From the NCBI GenBank assembly GCA_006226595.1, contig SBGP01000005.1, forward strand, positions 1-64,000: a stretch of 64,000 nt of DNA, written 5' to 3'. The stretch's first letter is position 1. Every line of letters starts with the position of its first letter. Source of the DNA: Deltaproteobacteria bacterium (GTDB lineage Bacteria; Myxococcota_A; UBA796; GCA-2862545). The position numbers were made by a program, and so were the translations under genes. Under the pieces are notes generated by a model. It searched no databases and was not told the DNA's origin. It worked only from the letters and a program-made list of their open reading frames with translations. Shown here piece by piece: positions 1 to 8,339 of this stretch.

Positions 1-14
1 GTGAACATGTTCAC
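1..14. promoter_or_regulatory. 14-bp perfect palindrome, probable TetR operator
   Basis: GTGAACATGTTCAC is its own reverse complement and ends three bases before the ATG of the TetR-type gene. TetR-family repressors commonly bind such palindromes next to their own gene, so autoregulation is the simple reading. The site touches the window edge, so a longer operator or a divergent target gene cannot be seen. Confidence 0.55.
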
Positions 15-17
15 TTC

Positions 18-686
18 ATGGAAGAGCCACGCACGAAGAAAGGGGAAGCCACGCGTCAGAAGCTGCTCGACACCGCTGTCGAGCTGTTCACGACGCAGGG
101 CTACGAGAAGACGACGATGCGGGCGGTGGCTCGAGAGGCGGGAGTGAGCGTCGGGCTTGCGTATCGCTACTTCGAGGGCAAGGAGGCCCTCGTCGCCGGG
201 CTGTACGCGGGGCTCGCCGAGCGCTTTGTCGCGGAGGTCGCGCTGCCAGAGGGGTCGTGGACCTCCCGGGGGCTGCACGCGCTGAACGTCAGTCTGGCCC
301 TGCTCGAGCCGCATCGCGGGGTGCTGGCACAGCTCATGGCGTCCAGCTTCGCCCATCATCGGCTCTCGCCGGCGCTCGCCGACAGCGCTGCCCAGGTCGA
401 GGCCGTGTTTCGCGACGCCGTGTCCGGCGCGCGCATGCCGCCGCCCCAGGCCGAGCGACTCGGCGAGGTCCTGTACTTCGGGCAGTTGCTCGTGCTGTTG
501 TTCTGGGTCCTCGATCAGAGCGAGGGGCAGCGGGCGACGCGGGCGCTGCGGGCCTGGCTTGCCGGGACGGTGCCGATGCTCGGCTTCGCTGTCATGGTGC
601 CGGGCGTGCTCTCTCCGGTGTTCGCGCTGCTCGACATCGCGCGGCACGGCATCCTCGGAGAGGTGCCGACCGCACGGAGCAGGTGA
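18..686 (+). CDS. TetR/AcrR-family transcriptional regulator
   Basis: A 222-residue protein of usual TetR length. Residues about 10-60 form the DNA-binding helix-turn-helix, with the typical run TTMRAVAREAGVSVGLAYRYF followed by KEALV. The rest is a helical ligand/dimerisation domain without a recognisable ligand signature. The gene starts right after a perfect 14-bp palindrome that probably is its operator. The neighbour on the other strand ends one base after this stop, so the two genes converge. The inducer and target genes are unknown; targets probably lie left of the window. Confidence 0.9.
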   Translation: MEEPRTKKGEATRQKLLDTAVELFTTQGYEKTTMRAVAREAGVSVGLAYRYFEGKEALVAGLYAGLAERFVAEVALPEGSWTSRGLHALNVSLALLEPHRGVLAQLMASSFAHHRLSPALADSAAQVEAVFRDAVSGARMPPPQAERLGEVLYFGQLLVLLFWVLDQSEGQRATRALRAWLAGTVPMLGFAVMVPGVLSPVFALLDIARHGILGEVPTARSR

Positions 687-1868
687 TCAGCGGCCCCACA
701 CCACGTGTACGCGCGCGGTGTCCGGGTCCCCGATGACCAGGTCGTCGAGTCCGTCTCCGTCGAGATCCGCGCCGCCAGCCATCGAGGCGCCGAAGTCGAA
801 GCCCCGGCTGCGCAAGCGCCACACCTCGCCCTCGGCGTCCACGATCTGCACGATGCTGCGGTCGACCCCGTCGTGGATTCCGTCCCATCCGGCGACCGCG
901 ACCTCGGAGAGGCCGTCGCCATCGAGATCGCCGACGTCGACCACGCGACGCCCGAGCTGGTGGTTGTCGTAGTCACCCTCCGAGGCGACCTCGACGAGGC
1001 TGCCGTCAGTGAGACCGAAGGCGAGGGCTCCCCGCGGCGCGAAGTGCGCCATGCCGAAGGCGATGTCGCGCAGCCCGTCGCCATCGAGGTCCTCGGTGAC
1101 CGCGACGCCGCTTCCTGCGAAGTCGCCGGCGGCGGGGCCGATGAAGCTCAGGTCAGGGTCCGCGAGGTTGGTCATCGCATCGAGGAACACGTGGACCTCG
1201 CCGCGCTCGTTGTCTTCGGGATGCGGGCTCCGCGGACGGCCGAGCACGACGTCGTCGCGGCCGTCGCCGTCGATGTCGGCCACGGCGACGTGGTGTTCCC
1301 ACTGTCCGCCGAAGCGGCGCTGCGTCGCGACGGGGGCCGCGTCGAAGGACAGCGGACCGGTCCACAGGGTCACGTCCTGCTCGTTGGCGGCGATCAGCTC
1401 GTCGATGCCGTCTCCGTCGAGATCGCCGACGGCGAGCTCCGGCGCCATCTCGGAAACCGCCAGTCGATCGAGGGTGCCGGGCGTCACAAAGCCGGTGAGC
1501 TCTCCGGGCACGATGCGCAGCTCACCGGGCGACGAGCAGCCATCCGAGAATACGAAGGCAGAGGCACCCCCTTCGAGCAGCCGACCGGCGGCCAGCGACG
1601 GTCCGATGCAGCCGCCCTCGTCGAGCGCGACGACGAGATCGGCGTCGTCCAGGACGAGCGGGCCGGTGACGGGCCCGTGGAACACGTAGACCGCGCCCTC
1701 GGTGAACGTGTCGACGACGAGCAGGTCGGCCTGTTCGTCGCCGTCGACGTCGTGCGCGAGCACGCCGCCTCCGATCTCGGAGGTCTCGGGCCCCCCGAGG
1801 AGGACCTCTGCGTCGTTGGACGCGGTACAGGCGATGCACAGGAACAGCGGAAGAGTTCGTTTCATCAT
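687..1868 (-). CDS. FG-GAP/VCBS-repeat lipoprotein
   Basis: A 393-residue exported protein starting at the Met-Met-Lys pair. The N terminus (MMKRTLPLFLCIACTAS) is a signal peptide ending in a lipobox-like IAC, so it is probably a lipoprotein. The body contains about six copies of the calcium-binding FG-GAP motif, for example DVDGDEQAD, GDLDGDGID, ADIDGDGRDD, EDLDGDGLRD and ADLDGDGLDD, which predict an integrin-alpha-like beta propeller. The frame stays open upstream to 2357, but that extension has no export signal and runs through the asnB leader region, so it is rejected. The role is unknown; such proteins are common surface proteins in Myxococcota. Confidence 0.85.
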   Translation of the reverse strand: MMKRTLPLFLCIACTASNDAEVLLGGPETSEIGGGVLAHDVDGDEQADLLVVDTFTEGAVYVFHGPVTGPLVLDDADLVVALDEGGCIGPSLAAGRLLEGGASAFVFSDGCSSPGELRIVPGELTGFVTPGTLDRLAVSEMAPELAVGDLDGDGIDELIAANEQDVTLWTGPLSFDAAPVATQRRFGGQWEHHVAVADIDGDGRDDVVLGRPRSPHPEDNERGEVHVFLDAMTNLADPDLSFIGPAAGDFAGSGVAVTEDLDGDGLRDIAFGMAHFAPRGALAFGLTDGSLVEVASEGDYDNHQLGRRVVDVGDLDGDGLSEVAVAGWDGIHDGVDRSIVQIVDAEGEVWRLRSRGFDFGASMAGGADLDGDGLDDLVIGDPDTARVHVVWGR

Positions 1869-2021
1869 GGGCGGAACATGCGGCGTCGCGGCGAGCGCCG
1901 CGCTTTCACGCGATGACTCATGGCGGTGTGCCTTCGTGGCATGCGGGTTGTCGAGGCCCACGGGATGGGTATCGAGCGGTGTTCCGTGGCGACGTGCACG
2001 GGGCAGGAAGCGACTTCGCCG

Positions 2022-2050
2022 TTGACAGAGGGGGCGAGGCCCGGTCATGC
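2022..2050 (+). promoter_or_regulatory. asnB: candidate promoter of the asnB leader
   Basis: TTGACA at 2022-2027 is a perfect sigma-70 -35 box. A 17-base spacing leads to TCATGC at 2045-2050, a poor -10 box. If used, transcription would begin only a few bases before the leader ATG at 2061, so the leader peptide would be nearly leaderless. The -35 box is clear; the -10 box is doubtful. Confidence 0.35.
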
Positions 2051-2060
2051 TCCTCGAGAC

Positions 2061-2141
2061 ATGACGACGACCCACCAGGCCTGCACGCTTCCCACCGCCC
2101 CGGTGCACGCCGTCCTGTCCAACAACAACAACACCACCTGA
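2061..2141 (+). CDS. Asn-rich leader peptide of asnB
   Basis: A 26-codon reading frame starts at ATG 2061. It contains four consecutive AAC (Asn) codons at 2121-2132, then Thr-Thr and TGA at 2139-2141. It ends 61 bases before asnB, whose product makes asparagine. Regulatory codons for the end product shortly before the leader stop are the hallmark of amino-acid attenuators such as the his, thr, leu and trp leaders. The stop codon lies inside hairpin A of the attenuator that follows. No strong ribosome binding site precedes the ATG. The peptide itself probably has no function beyond ribosome stalling. Confidence 0.8.
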   Translation: MTTTHQACTLPTAPVHAVLSNNNNTT

Positions 2142-2196
2142 CCGTTGCCCGTCGGGTGAGCGTCCCTCTGGACCGCCGGCACGGCGGGCAGGAGGA
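2135..2196 (+). promoter_or_regulatory. asnB: putative asparagine-responsive translational attenuator
   Basis: Three exclusive pairings can be drawn. Hairpin A: CACCTGAC (2135-2142) with GTCGGGTG (2151-2158), 8 pairs with one G-U, including the leader stop. Hairpin B: TGCCCGTC (2146-2153) with GGCGGGCA (2183-2190), 8 pairs with one G-U. Hairpin C: CCGCCG (2173-2178) with CGGCGG (2182-2187), extended by 2163-2170 with 2189-2196 (one mismatch), which buries the asnB Shine-Dalgarno AGGAGG at 2190-2195. A and B share 2151-2153; B and C share 2183-2190. A ribosome stalled on the Asn codons would cover the left arm of A, allow B, break C and expose the ribosome binding site. No U-run follows C, so control is probably at translation. 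The pairings are seen; the mechanism is inferred. Confidence 0.7.
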
Positions 2197-2202
2197 GACG
2201 AC

Positions 2203-3903
2203 ATGTGCGGCATCTTTGCGATTCTCGACCACAGCGACGCGGACTCGGCGCGGGCCCTGGCGCTGACCCAGGCCCCGCTTCTTCGGCATCGCGGCCCGGA
2301 CTGGAGCGGCTTGTACGTGGACGAGCAGGTGGCGCTGGCCCACGAGCGCCTCGCCATCGTCGATCCCGCCTCCGGTGCCCAGCCGCTGACGAGCCCGGAC
2401 GGTGCCCTGGTCCTCGCGGTGAACGGCGAGATCTACGACCACCAGGTCCTGCGTCAGCGCTCCCCCGCGTATGACTTCCAGACGGCCAGTGACTGCGAGG
2501 TCCTGCTCGCCCGCTACCGGGACGTCGGGGAGGCGATGCTCGGCGAGCTTCGCGGCATGTTCGCCTTCGTGCTCTGGGACCGTGCGGCGGGCACGTGGAT
2601 GATTGCCCGCGACCCGAACGGCATCATTCCGCTGTACTGGGGCTGCGACGCGGAGGGACGAACCCTCGTCGCCAGCGAGCTCAAGGCGCTGGTGGGGCAC
2701 GTGGAGCGCGTGCACAGCTTCCCGCCCGGCCACGTGATGACCTCGGAGGACACGGCTCCGCGGCGCTGGTACCACCGGGTCTGGCATCGCGCGGCCAGCG
2801 AGCCTCTGCCCACGCGGGTCGGGCATCCCGACGGACTGCGTCAGGCCCTTGCGGACAGCGTGCGGGCGCACCTCATGTGCGACGTGCCCTACGGCGTGCT
2901 GCTCTCCGGCGGACTCGACAGCTCGGTGGTCGCCGCACTCGCCGCGCGCTTCGCCCGGGGGCGGGTCGAGTCCGGGGGCTCGGAGGAGGCCTGGTACCCG
3001 CGGCTGCACACCTTCTCGATCGGGCTCCGGGGCTCTCCGGACCTCGCGGCGGCTCAGGAGGTCGCGGATGCGCTCGGCACCGTGCACCACGGGTTCACGT
3101 TCACGGTGCAGGAGGGCCTCGATGCGCTCTCCGAGGTGATTCGTCACCTCGAGACCTTCGACGTGACCACGGTGCGGGCGTCGACGCCGATGTGGCTCAT
3201 GGCCCGCCGCATCCGTGCCCTGGGCGTGAAGATGGTGCTCTCGGGCGAGGGCAGCGACGAGCTGTTCGGCGGCTACCTGTACTTCCACAAGGCACCCGAC
3301 GACCGGGCCTTCCACGAGGAGACCGCGCGCAAGCTCGGCGATCTGCACCTCTACGACTGCCTGCGCGCGAACAAGTCGATGGCCGCGTGGGGGGTCGAGT
3401 GCCGCGTGCCCTTCCTCGACACCCGGTTCGTGGACTACGCGATGTCCATCGACCCCTCCGCGAAGCGGTGCGGGGGCGGGCGCATCGAGAAGGAACTGCT
3501 GCGGCGTGCCTTCGAGGGGTGGCTGCCGCAGCGCGTCCTGTGGCGCCAGAAGGAGCAGTTCTCGGACGGTGTGGGCTACGGGTGGATCGATGCGCTGCGC
3601 GACTTCGCGGAGCAGCGGGTGAGCGATGCCGAGCTCGCCGGGGCAGCCGAGCGCTTCCCCAGCGGAACGCCGCGGACGAAGGAGGCGTATCTGTACCGGG
3701 CGCTGTTCGAGTCGCACTACCCCTCGGCAGACGCCGTGGCGACGGTGCCCGTGCAGGACTCGATCGCGTGCAGCTCACCCGTGGCGCTGGCGTGGGACGC
3801 GAGCTTCCGGGCGAGCGCCGACCCGAGTGGACGCGCGGTCGCCGGCGTGCACGGCGAGTCGTGGTCGCCGGATCAGGCCGAGGTCCACGCGAAGATCGGG
3901 TAG
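2203..3903 (+). CDS. asnB: asparagine synthetase B (glutamine-hydrolysing)
   Basis: 566 residues, close to the usual 550-650 of AsnB. It converts aspartate, glutamine and ATP to asparagine, glutamate, AMP and PPi in the cytoplasm. MCGIFAILD exposes the nucleophilic Cys2 of the class II glutaminase domain (about 1-200), with the expected HRGPD and VNGEIYDH motifs. The synthetase domain carries the ATP-pyrophosphatase loop SGGLDSS at about 235-241, and later SGEGSDELFGGY and ECRVPFLD. AGGAGG precedes the ATG by seven bases and can be hidden in the upstream hairpin. The Asn4 leader implies repression by charged tRNA-Asn. The last 31 bases overlap the end of the convergent gene downstream. Confidence 0.95.
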   Translation: MCGIFAILDHSDADSARALALTQAPLLRHRGPDWSGLYVDEQVALAHERLAIVDPASGAQPLTSPDGALVLAVNGEIYDHQVLRQRSPAYDFQTASDCEVLLARYRDVGEAMLGELRGMFAFVLWDRAAGTWMIARDPNGIIPLYWGCDAEGRTLVASELKALVGHVERVHSFPPGHVMTSEDTAPRRWYHRVWHRAASEPLPTRVGHPDGLRQALADSVRAHLMCDVPYGVLLSGGLDSSVVAALAARFARGRVESGGSEEAWYPRLHTFSIGLRGSPDLAAAQEVADALGTVHHGFTFTVQEGLDALSEVIRHLETFDVTTVRASTPMWLMARRIRALGVKMVLSGEGSDELFGGYLYFHKAPDDRAFHEETARKLGDLHLYDCLRANKSMAAWGVECRVPFLDTRFVDYAMSIDPSAKRCGGGRIEKELLRRAFEGWLPQRVLWRQKEQFSDGVGYGWIDALRDFAEQRVSDAELAGAAERFPSGTPRTKEAYLYRALFESHYPSADAVATVPVQDSIACSSPVALAWDASFRASADPSGRAVAGVHGESWSPDQAEVHAKIG

Positions 3904-4415
3904 TGATAGCCGTCCTCGCGACGCACGGACCAGTGCCGGCCGCACGCGGCGCAGCGCACGCGGTAGTCGGTGCAGTAGCGCTCGGGATCGGGTTGCTGGT
4001 GTTCGACGACCCAGGCGTCGCCGTACGGTGCGGCGCCGTGGCGGGCTTCGGCGGCGCACGTGCAGCCGCCCGAGCCCCGCGCGGCCATGGCGTCGTGGGC
4101 GTGGTCCGCGTCGACCCGCCAGTCTCGGAGTCCGCTTCGGGCGGGCAGGCGCGGTCGCACGGTCGCGAGGCGCTCGAGGTGGTCGGCGCCTCCGTGGCGA
4201 CGCAGGGCGTCGCACGCGCTCATGCCGAGGGAGGTGGGGTCGTCGTCGGCCATGGACTCGAGGGCGAGCAGGGCGGCCTCGGTGAGCACACTCGCCGGCA
4301 TTCGACCGGTGTCGACCGCGGCGTGGGCCTGCTTCCAGTGGGCGGCCCCCGCGTCGAGTGAGTGCGCGTAGGCGGTGCGCAGGTCGATGAGCCAGCGTTC
4401 GGCGGGGGACGGCAT
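3873..4415 (-). CDS. hypothetical protein with Cys-rich C-terminal region
   Basis: 180 residues, not recognised. The N-terminal two thirds look helical (MPSPAERWLIDLRTAYAHSL). The C-terminal third has CTC near residue 119 and RCAACGRHW near 155-163, which together could form a zinc ribbon of the C-x-C...C-x-x-C type. The GC-skewed codon pattern and lack of stops in a long frame favour a real gene. Its 3' end overlaps the end of asnB by 31 bases tail to tail, which could allow antisense interference. The function is unknown. Confidence 0.65.
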   Translation of the reverse strand: MPSPAERWLIDLRTAYAHSLDAGAAHWKQAHAAVDTGRMPASVLTEAALLALESMADDDPTSLGMSACDALRRHGGADHLERLATVRPRLPARSGLRDWRVDADHAHDAMAARGSGGCTCAAEARHGAAPYGDAWVVEHQQPDPERYCTDYRVRCAACGRHWSVRREDGYHYPIFAWTSA

Positions 4416-4451
4416 GGCACCTCCACGGTCGAGCTTATAGCGTCAGGGGCG

Positions 4452-5165
4452 CTAGACAGCGGCGAACACGTCCGCGAGGAAGCGCTCCATCGCGAGCCGC
4501 GAGCGACGGTCGGCCTCCGCGTCGTACACCGTCCCGCGCTGGGGGTCGTTGGCTCGCGGGTTGGTGAACGCGTGGACCACGCCCGGGTAGGCGTGCAGCT
4601 GCCAGTCGGCGTCGATGCGCTTCATCTCCTCGGCGAACGCGCCGACGTCGGAGGGCGGGGCCATCGGATCGTCCTGGCCGTGGAGTACGAGGATGCGGGC
4701 CCGTACCCTGGCGTCCAGCCGGCTGCCGATCTTGAGCAGGCCGTGGAAGCTGACCACGCCCCGCATCGGAAGGCCCATACGCGCGCAGAGGATGGCGCAC
4801 AGACCGCCGAAGCAGAAGCCGATGGCTGCGGTGCGGGCCGCGTCGACGCCATCGAGGGCCAGCACCTGCTCATGGGCCGCCGCGAGGCGAGACCTCAGCG
4901 TCTCGGGGGCGCGGATCAGGCCGTGCATCAGGGCTCCGCAGGTCTCCGCGTCGTTCCCGCGCTGACCCACACCGTACAGGTCGATGGCGACGCCGATGTA
5001 GCCGAGGGCGGCGAGCTCGCGGGCGCGGCGCTCCTCGAACTCGCTACGCCCGCAGTACGCGTGGCACACCATCACCGCCGGGTGGGGGCCGTCGCCGTCC
5101 GGCCACGCGACGTACGCGTCGAAGGCATGGCCGTCGAGGGAGTAGGGGATGGTGGCTGTGCGCAT
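4452..5165 (-). CDS. dienelactone hydrolase-family alpha/beta hydrolase
   Basis: 237 residues, the normal size of this family. The catalytic triad is visible: Cys118 in the nucleophile elbow GFCFGG, Asp at about 166 in HGQDDP, and His198 in YPGVVHAF. A Cys rather than Ser nucleophile is characteristic of dienelactone hydrolases, which open lactone rings in chloroaromatic degradation, though many relatives have other ester or lactone substrates. It has no signal peptide, so it is cytoplasmic. The substrate cannot be deduced from the neighbours. Confidence 0.88.
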   Translation of the reverse strand: MRTATIPYSLDGHAFDAYVAWPDGDGPHPAVMVCHAYCGRSEFEERRARELAALGYIGVAIDLYGVGQRGNDAETCGALMHGLIRAPETLRSRLAAAHEQVLALDGVDAARTAAIGFCFGGLCAILCARMGLPMRGVVSFHGLLKIGSRLDARVRARILVLHGQDDPMAPPSDVGAFAEEMKRIDADWQLHAYPGVVHAFTNPRANDPQRGTVYDAEADRRSRLAMERFLADVFAAV

Positions 5166-5187
5166 CGGGCCTCCGCTGCGCGCGAGC

Positions 5188-5712
5188 CTACTCCTCGTGG
5201 GGGTGCACCGGGTCGACCTTCCACGGGCCGATGCCGGTGATCTGGAGGACCATGGGGTCGTCGCTCCACACGAAGTGGGCGGTCTCGGCGCGGTTCACGT
5301 AGTAGTCGCCGGGGGCGAACTCGGTGGACGCCTCCTTGTCGACGACGTCTCCGAAGCCCACGTGGACCTTGCCCTCGAGCAGGGTGACGCGCTCGTTGCG
5401 AGGGTGCGTGTGCGGCGGGAGCACGAAGGGCTCGTCGGTCTTGATGCGCAGCGTGAAGATCTGCGGTTCGCGCGGGCTTCCTTCGAGCACGGCCATCTGG
5501 CATCCCAGGCCGGAGAGCGGTCCCGGCGGACACGGACCCCAGGTGAGCTCGTCCGGCCGATGGACGATCTGCTTCACGCCGTCGGGGAATGCGGCCTCGA
5601 GGTCCAACGTCGGTGCGGGCGCCGGCGCGGGCTCGGCGGCGGCCGCGGGTGCGGGCGGGGGCTCGGGCGGTGCGCCGCAGGCGACGAGGGAGAGCAGCAG
5701 CAGCGTACGCAT
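5188..5712 (-). CDS. cupin-domain lipoprotein
   Basis: 174 residues from the ATG preceded by GGAGGTCCC. The start MRTLLLLSLVACGAPP is a lipoprotein signal with lipobox LVAC, followed by a Pro/Ala/Glu linker. The C-terminal half is a single cupin barrel: PPHTHPRNERVTLLEGKV resembles cupin motif 1 (H-x-H...E...G) and the later AHFVW supplies the second His. It therefore probably binds a metal in the periplasm or outer membrane. The frame is open upstream to 5895, but that part has no signal peptide and no ribosome binding site. Function unknown. Confidence 0.8.
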   Translation of the reverse strand: MRTLLLLSLVACGAPPEPPPAPAAAAEPAPAPAPTLDLEAAFPDGVKQIVHRPDELTWGPCPPGPLSGLGCQMAVLEGSPREPQIFTLRIKTDEPFVLPPHTHPRNERVTLLEGKVHVGFGDVVDKEASTEFAPGDYYVNRAETAHFVWSDDPMVLQITGIGPWKVDPVHPHEE

Positions 5713-5929
5713 GGGACCTCCGGGGTGCGCGGAGTCTGCCACATGCGAAATCTCAGGTGATGTCGTTTGCTCCGTGGCTTTCCTCGCTCGTTGCGGCGTC
5801 GGCGTTCGCGCGGGTGCCGCCCGCTCCGGGGGAGCCGTGACCCCGGGCGAGCGACGATTCACACGGGATTCAAGTGGGAGACGGCTCGTCCTCACGGGCG
5901 GGGCCTACGAAGGACCCGAAGGAGGGCTC

Positions 5930-6241
5930 ATGTCCCACGTCACTCGCATCCTCGCCTCACTCGGTGTCGTCGTCCTCTCGGTGGCGGCTGCTGCCTTCGT
6001 GTTCTTCGGCTTGTTCGTGTACGGCATGGGCATGGGGGCGTTCTCCTCCTCGGACTTCGCCCGATTCAGCGGCATCGCGGAGGTCGCGATGTGGGCAAGC
6101 CTGCTCGGCGTCCCCGCGCTCTCGGTGGGCAGCCTCGTGGCGACGGTCCGCGGCTGGCCGGGGTGGGCCTACGGCCTGGGCGCGCTGCTCGCTGTGCTCC
6201 CGGTCGGGCTGTTCTTCGTCGCGACGACGGTCCTGTACTAG
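5930..6241 (+). CDS. small integral membrane protein
   Basis: 103 residues from an ATG preceded by GGAGGG. Three hydrophobic segments are visible: about 6-32 (ILASLGVVVLSVAAAAFVFFG), 50-72 (AEVAMWASLLGVPALSVGSLV) and 80-102 (GLGALLAVLPVGLFFVATTV). No family is recognised. The frame extends further upstream in the sequence, but without an initiation signal. Divergent from the cupin lipoprotein across a 217-base gap. Confidence 0.65.
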   Translation: MSHVTRILASLGVVVLSVAAAAFVFFGLFVYGMGMGAFSSSDFARFSGIAEVAMWASLLGVPALSVGSLVATVRGWPGWAYGLGALLAVLPVGLFFVATTVLY

Positions 6242-6280
6242 CGGCACAGGCGCGTTAGCCGCTGGGGCGAGGAGGTGTCC

Positions 6281-6766
6281 GTGGCCATTCCCGAGGACTT
6301 CGCCGCCGAGTCCCTGTACGACGAGAGCGGCTGGTTCATCCACGACGTGCTCGAGATCGATCGCGAGGCCAAGCGGGTGGTCGCGCTGGTCGACACGACC
6401 CGCCTCGGACCACTGGTCGACTCCCAGCGGAGCTTTCCCGGACACGACAAGCACTTCCCGGGGGCGGTGGCGGTGCAGCTCACCGCGACGCTAGGCTGCC
6501 TGTTGTGCACCTACGTGCTCGACATGCGTGCCACCGAGGGCTGGGTGGGCTTCGGCACGCACATCCACTCGGCGAAGTTCCCGACGATGGGCATCATCGG
6601 GCCGCCCGTGCACGCGGCCGTCGAGATCGTGCGCCATCGCTCCATGCGCGGCACCCACTTCATCCGCTACCGCTTCCACTACACGCAGGAAGGCCGGGAC
6701 GTGTACGTGGCCGAGCACTCCGCGGCGTGGTTCCAGAGCGAGCACCGCGGCCCGCTCCCGGGCTGA
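6281..6766 (+). CDS. hotdog-fold-like protein of unknown function
   Basis: 161 residues. GTG at 6281 is chosen because GAGGAGG ends five bases before it; a second in-frame GTG at 6275 overlaps that ribosome binding site. The pattern QLTATLGCLLCTYVLDMRATEGW, then GTHIHSAKFPTMGIIGPPV, then a strand-rich end ending in AEHSAAWF, resembles MaoC/thioesterase-type hotdog domains, but no catalytic signature is certain. It has no signal peptide. Function unknown, possibly an acyl-CoA or acyl-ACP binding or hydrolase-like protein. Confidence 0.65.
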   Translation: MAIPEDFAAESLYDESGWFIHDVLEIDREAKRVVALVDTTRLGPLVDSQRSFPGHDKHFPGAVAVQLTATLGCLLCTYVLDMRATEGWVGFGTHIHSAKFPTMGIIGPPVHAAVEIVRHRSMRGTHFIRYRFHYTQEGRDVYVAEHSAAWFQSEHRGPLPG

Positions 6767-6812
6767 ACCGGCCGCAGTTGCGACCGTCGGCGTGACTGCC
6801 GTACGGTGAGGC

Positions 6813-8339
6813 ATGCGCAACGTCATTCGAAGTGTGGGCTTGGGTTGGATTCTCGGCGCGTGGCTGTGCGCCGGCTGTGCGGGGACTCAGGACGAGACCG
6901 ACCTGACCGACGAGGTGGACTCGGCGGCGACGGACTCCGCGGAGGCCACGGACTCGGGCGGAGCGGACTCCGGCGAGCCCGAGCTCGCGAGCTGGAACGA
7001 GGCGCGGCCGATCATCGAGGCGCGGTGCAGCCGCTGCCACACGGCGGACCGCTTGTGCACATACCGGCGGCTCGAGACGCACGCGGACGTCTCTGCACTG
7101 CGGTCCAACATCCTCGACAAGATCTCGGCGGCGCCCTCGCACGGCCAGCGCATGCCGCTGGTCTCGACCCACACGCACCCCTCGGCGGGGTGCGAGCCGA
7201 CGCATCCGCAGCTCAACGACCGCCGCCTCACCGACGCCGAAATGGCCACGTTGGTCGAGTACCTCGGGCGCACCGACCACCTGGAGTACGACGACACCCA
7301 TGCGCCGCTCACCCCGCCGGTCGTGCCCGAGCTGGCCGGTAGCGTCGCCTACACCTCGACGCAGTTCGACGTGATCAACGACGGCTTCCTCGACCCGCCG
7401 GGTGGTCCGTCCGACGACTACATGCACGACTATGGCTACGACGAGCGCGACTACGACCAGATGGAGGACGACTGGTTCTGCATCGCCTTCGACCCCGCTC
7501 GGGTCGACCCGGGTTTTCTCACGGGCATCCAGGTCCAGACCGAGAGCGGCCAGATCTACCTGAACTCGCAGCTGTACATCGATACCAGCGGCGGGTTCGC
7601 GACCGCTCGACAAGCTGCTACGGAGCGAGGCACCGACTGGTACCGCTGCGATGCGGGGCTCGGGTTCGCGGACGCGGTGCCCCTGTGGCGGACCGTGCCC
7701 GGCGGTGAGGCGGTGGAGCTGCCCTCGGGAGTGGGACTGCGCTTCGAGCCAGGGTGGACCTTCGTGCTTCGCGCGGACTTCCACACGCACTACGACGCCG
7801 ACGAGTTCAACCGCCTCGAGCAGAACGGGGTCATCGACTACGACGCGGGCACGATGACCTGGTTCAACCGGGCGACGGTGCGCGCGCGGTGGGCGGCACC
7901 GTCGGAGGTGTCCCGCGAGATGTCGTGGATGGCGGTGGGGCCCAGCACCCAGGCCGAGCGCGATGCGTTCGCGGTGGTGCCGGGCCAGAGTCAGCTCACG
8001 TACAGCGCGACCGTGCCGACCGATCCCGCGGGCAGCTTCGCCGTGTTCTCGGCCGAGGTCGGCATGGGCAAGAACGGGCGAGTCGCGAGTCTCGCAGCGA
8101 ACGACGGCACGTGTATCGCGAACAACGCCAACTTCTCGCCGAAGTGGATCGAGCAGGCGCTGTACGCCGAGAGCGATGCGCCTGTGCTCGACGCGGGCGA
8201 CCAGGTCGATCTCCGCTGCGACTACATGAACGGGACTCAGGACCCCGTGCTGTGGGGGGCCGAGGGGGAGGCGACGGTGTGGGGCCGCAAGGAGCGCTGC
8301 AGCGCGCTGGTCTTCTACTACCCGCAGTCCGCGCGCTAG
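6813..8339 (+). CDS. c-type haem lipoprotein, monooxygenase-like body
   Basis: 508 residues. The signal peptide ends with lipobox CAGC at about residue 22, followed by an acidic Asp/Thr/Ser/Glu linker. A single c-haem site CSRCH lies near residue 73 with the surroundings of a cytochrome-like domain. The remaining about 350 residues are rich in Asp, Trp and His (FHTHYDADEF) and resemble exported copper-monooxygenase-like proteins of Myxococcota, but I cannot identify the copper ligands. It is probably on the outer membrane or in the periplasm. Its stop overlaps the stop of the convergent WYL gene by 4 bases. Confidence 0.8.
   Translation: MRNVIRSVGLGWILGAWLCAGCAGTQDETDLTDEVDSAATDSAEATDSGGADSGEPELASWNEARPIIEARCSRCHTADRLCTYRRLETHADVSALRSNILDKISAAPSHGQRMPLVSTHTHPSAGCEPTHPQLNDRRLTDAEMATLVEYLGRTDHLEYDDTHAPLTPPVVPELAGSVAYTSTQFDVINDGFLDPPGGPSDDYMHDYGYDERDYDQMEDDWFCIAFDPARVDPGFLTGIQVQTESGQIYLNSQLYIDTSGGFATARQAATERGTDWYRCDAGLGFADAVPLWRTVPGGEAVELPSGVGLRFEPGWTFVLRADFHTHYDADEFNRLEQNGVIDYDAGTMTWFNRATVRARWAAPSEVSREMSWMAVGPSTQAERDAFAVVPGQSQLTYSATVPTDPAGSFAVFSAEVGMGKNGRVASLAANDGTCIANNANFSPKWIEQALYAESDAPVLDAGDQVDLRCDYMNGTQDPVLWGAEGEATVWGRKERCSALVFYYPQSAR

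Noticed and set aside
2173-2187. Rho-independent terminator in front of asnB
   Set aside because: The hairpin is followed by GCAGGAGGAGACG, with no T-run; sequestration of the ribosome binding site explains it better.
1869-2357. N-terminal extension of the FG-GAP protein
   Set aside because: The extension would cross the asnB leader and start codon and would bury the clear lipoprotein signal peptide inside the protein.
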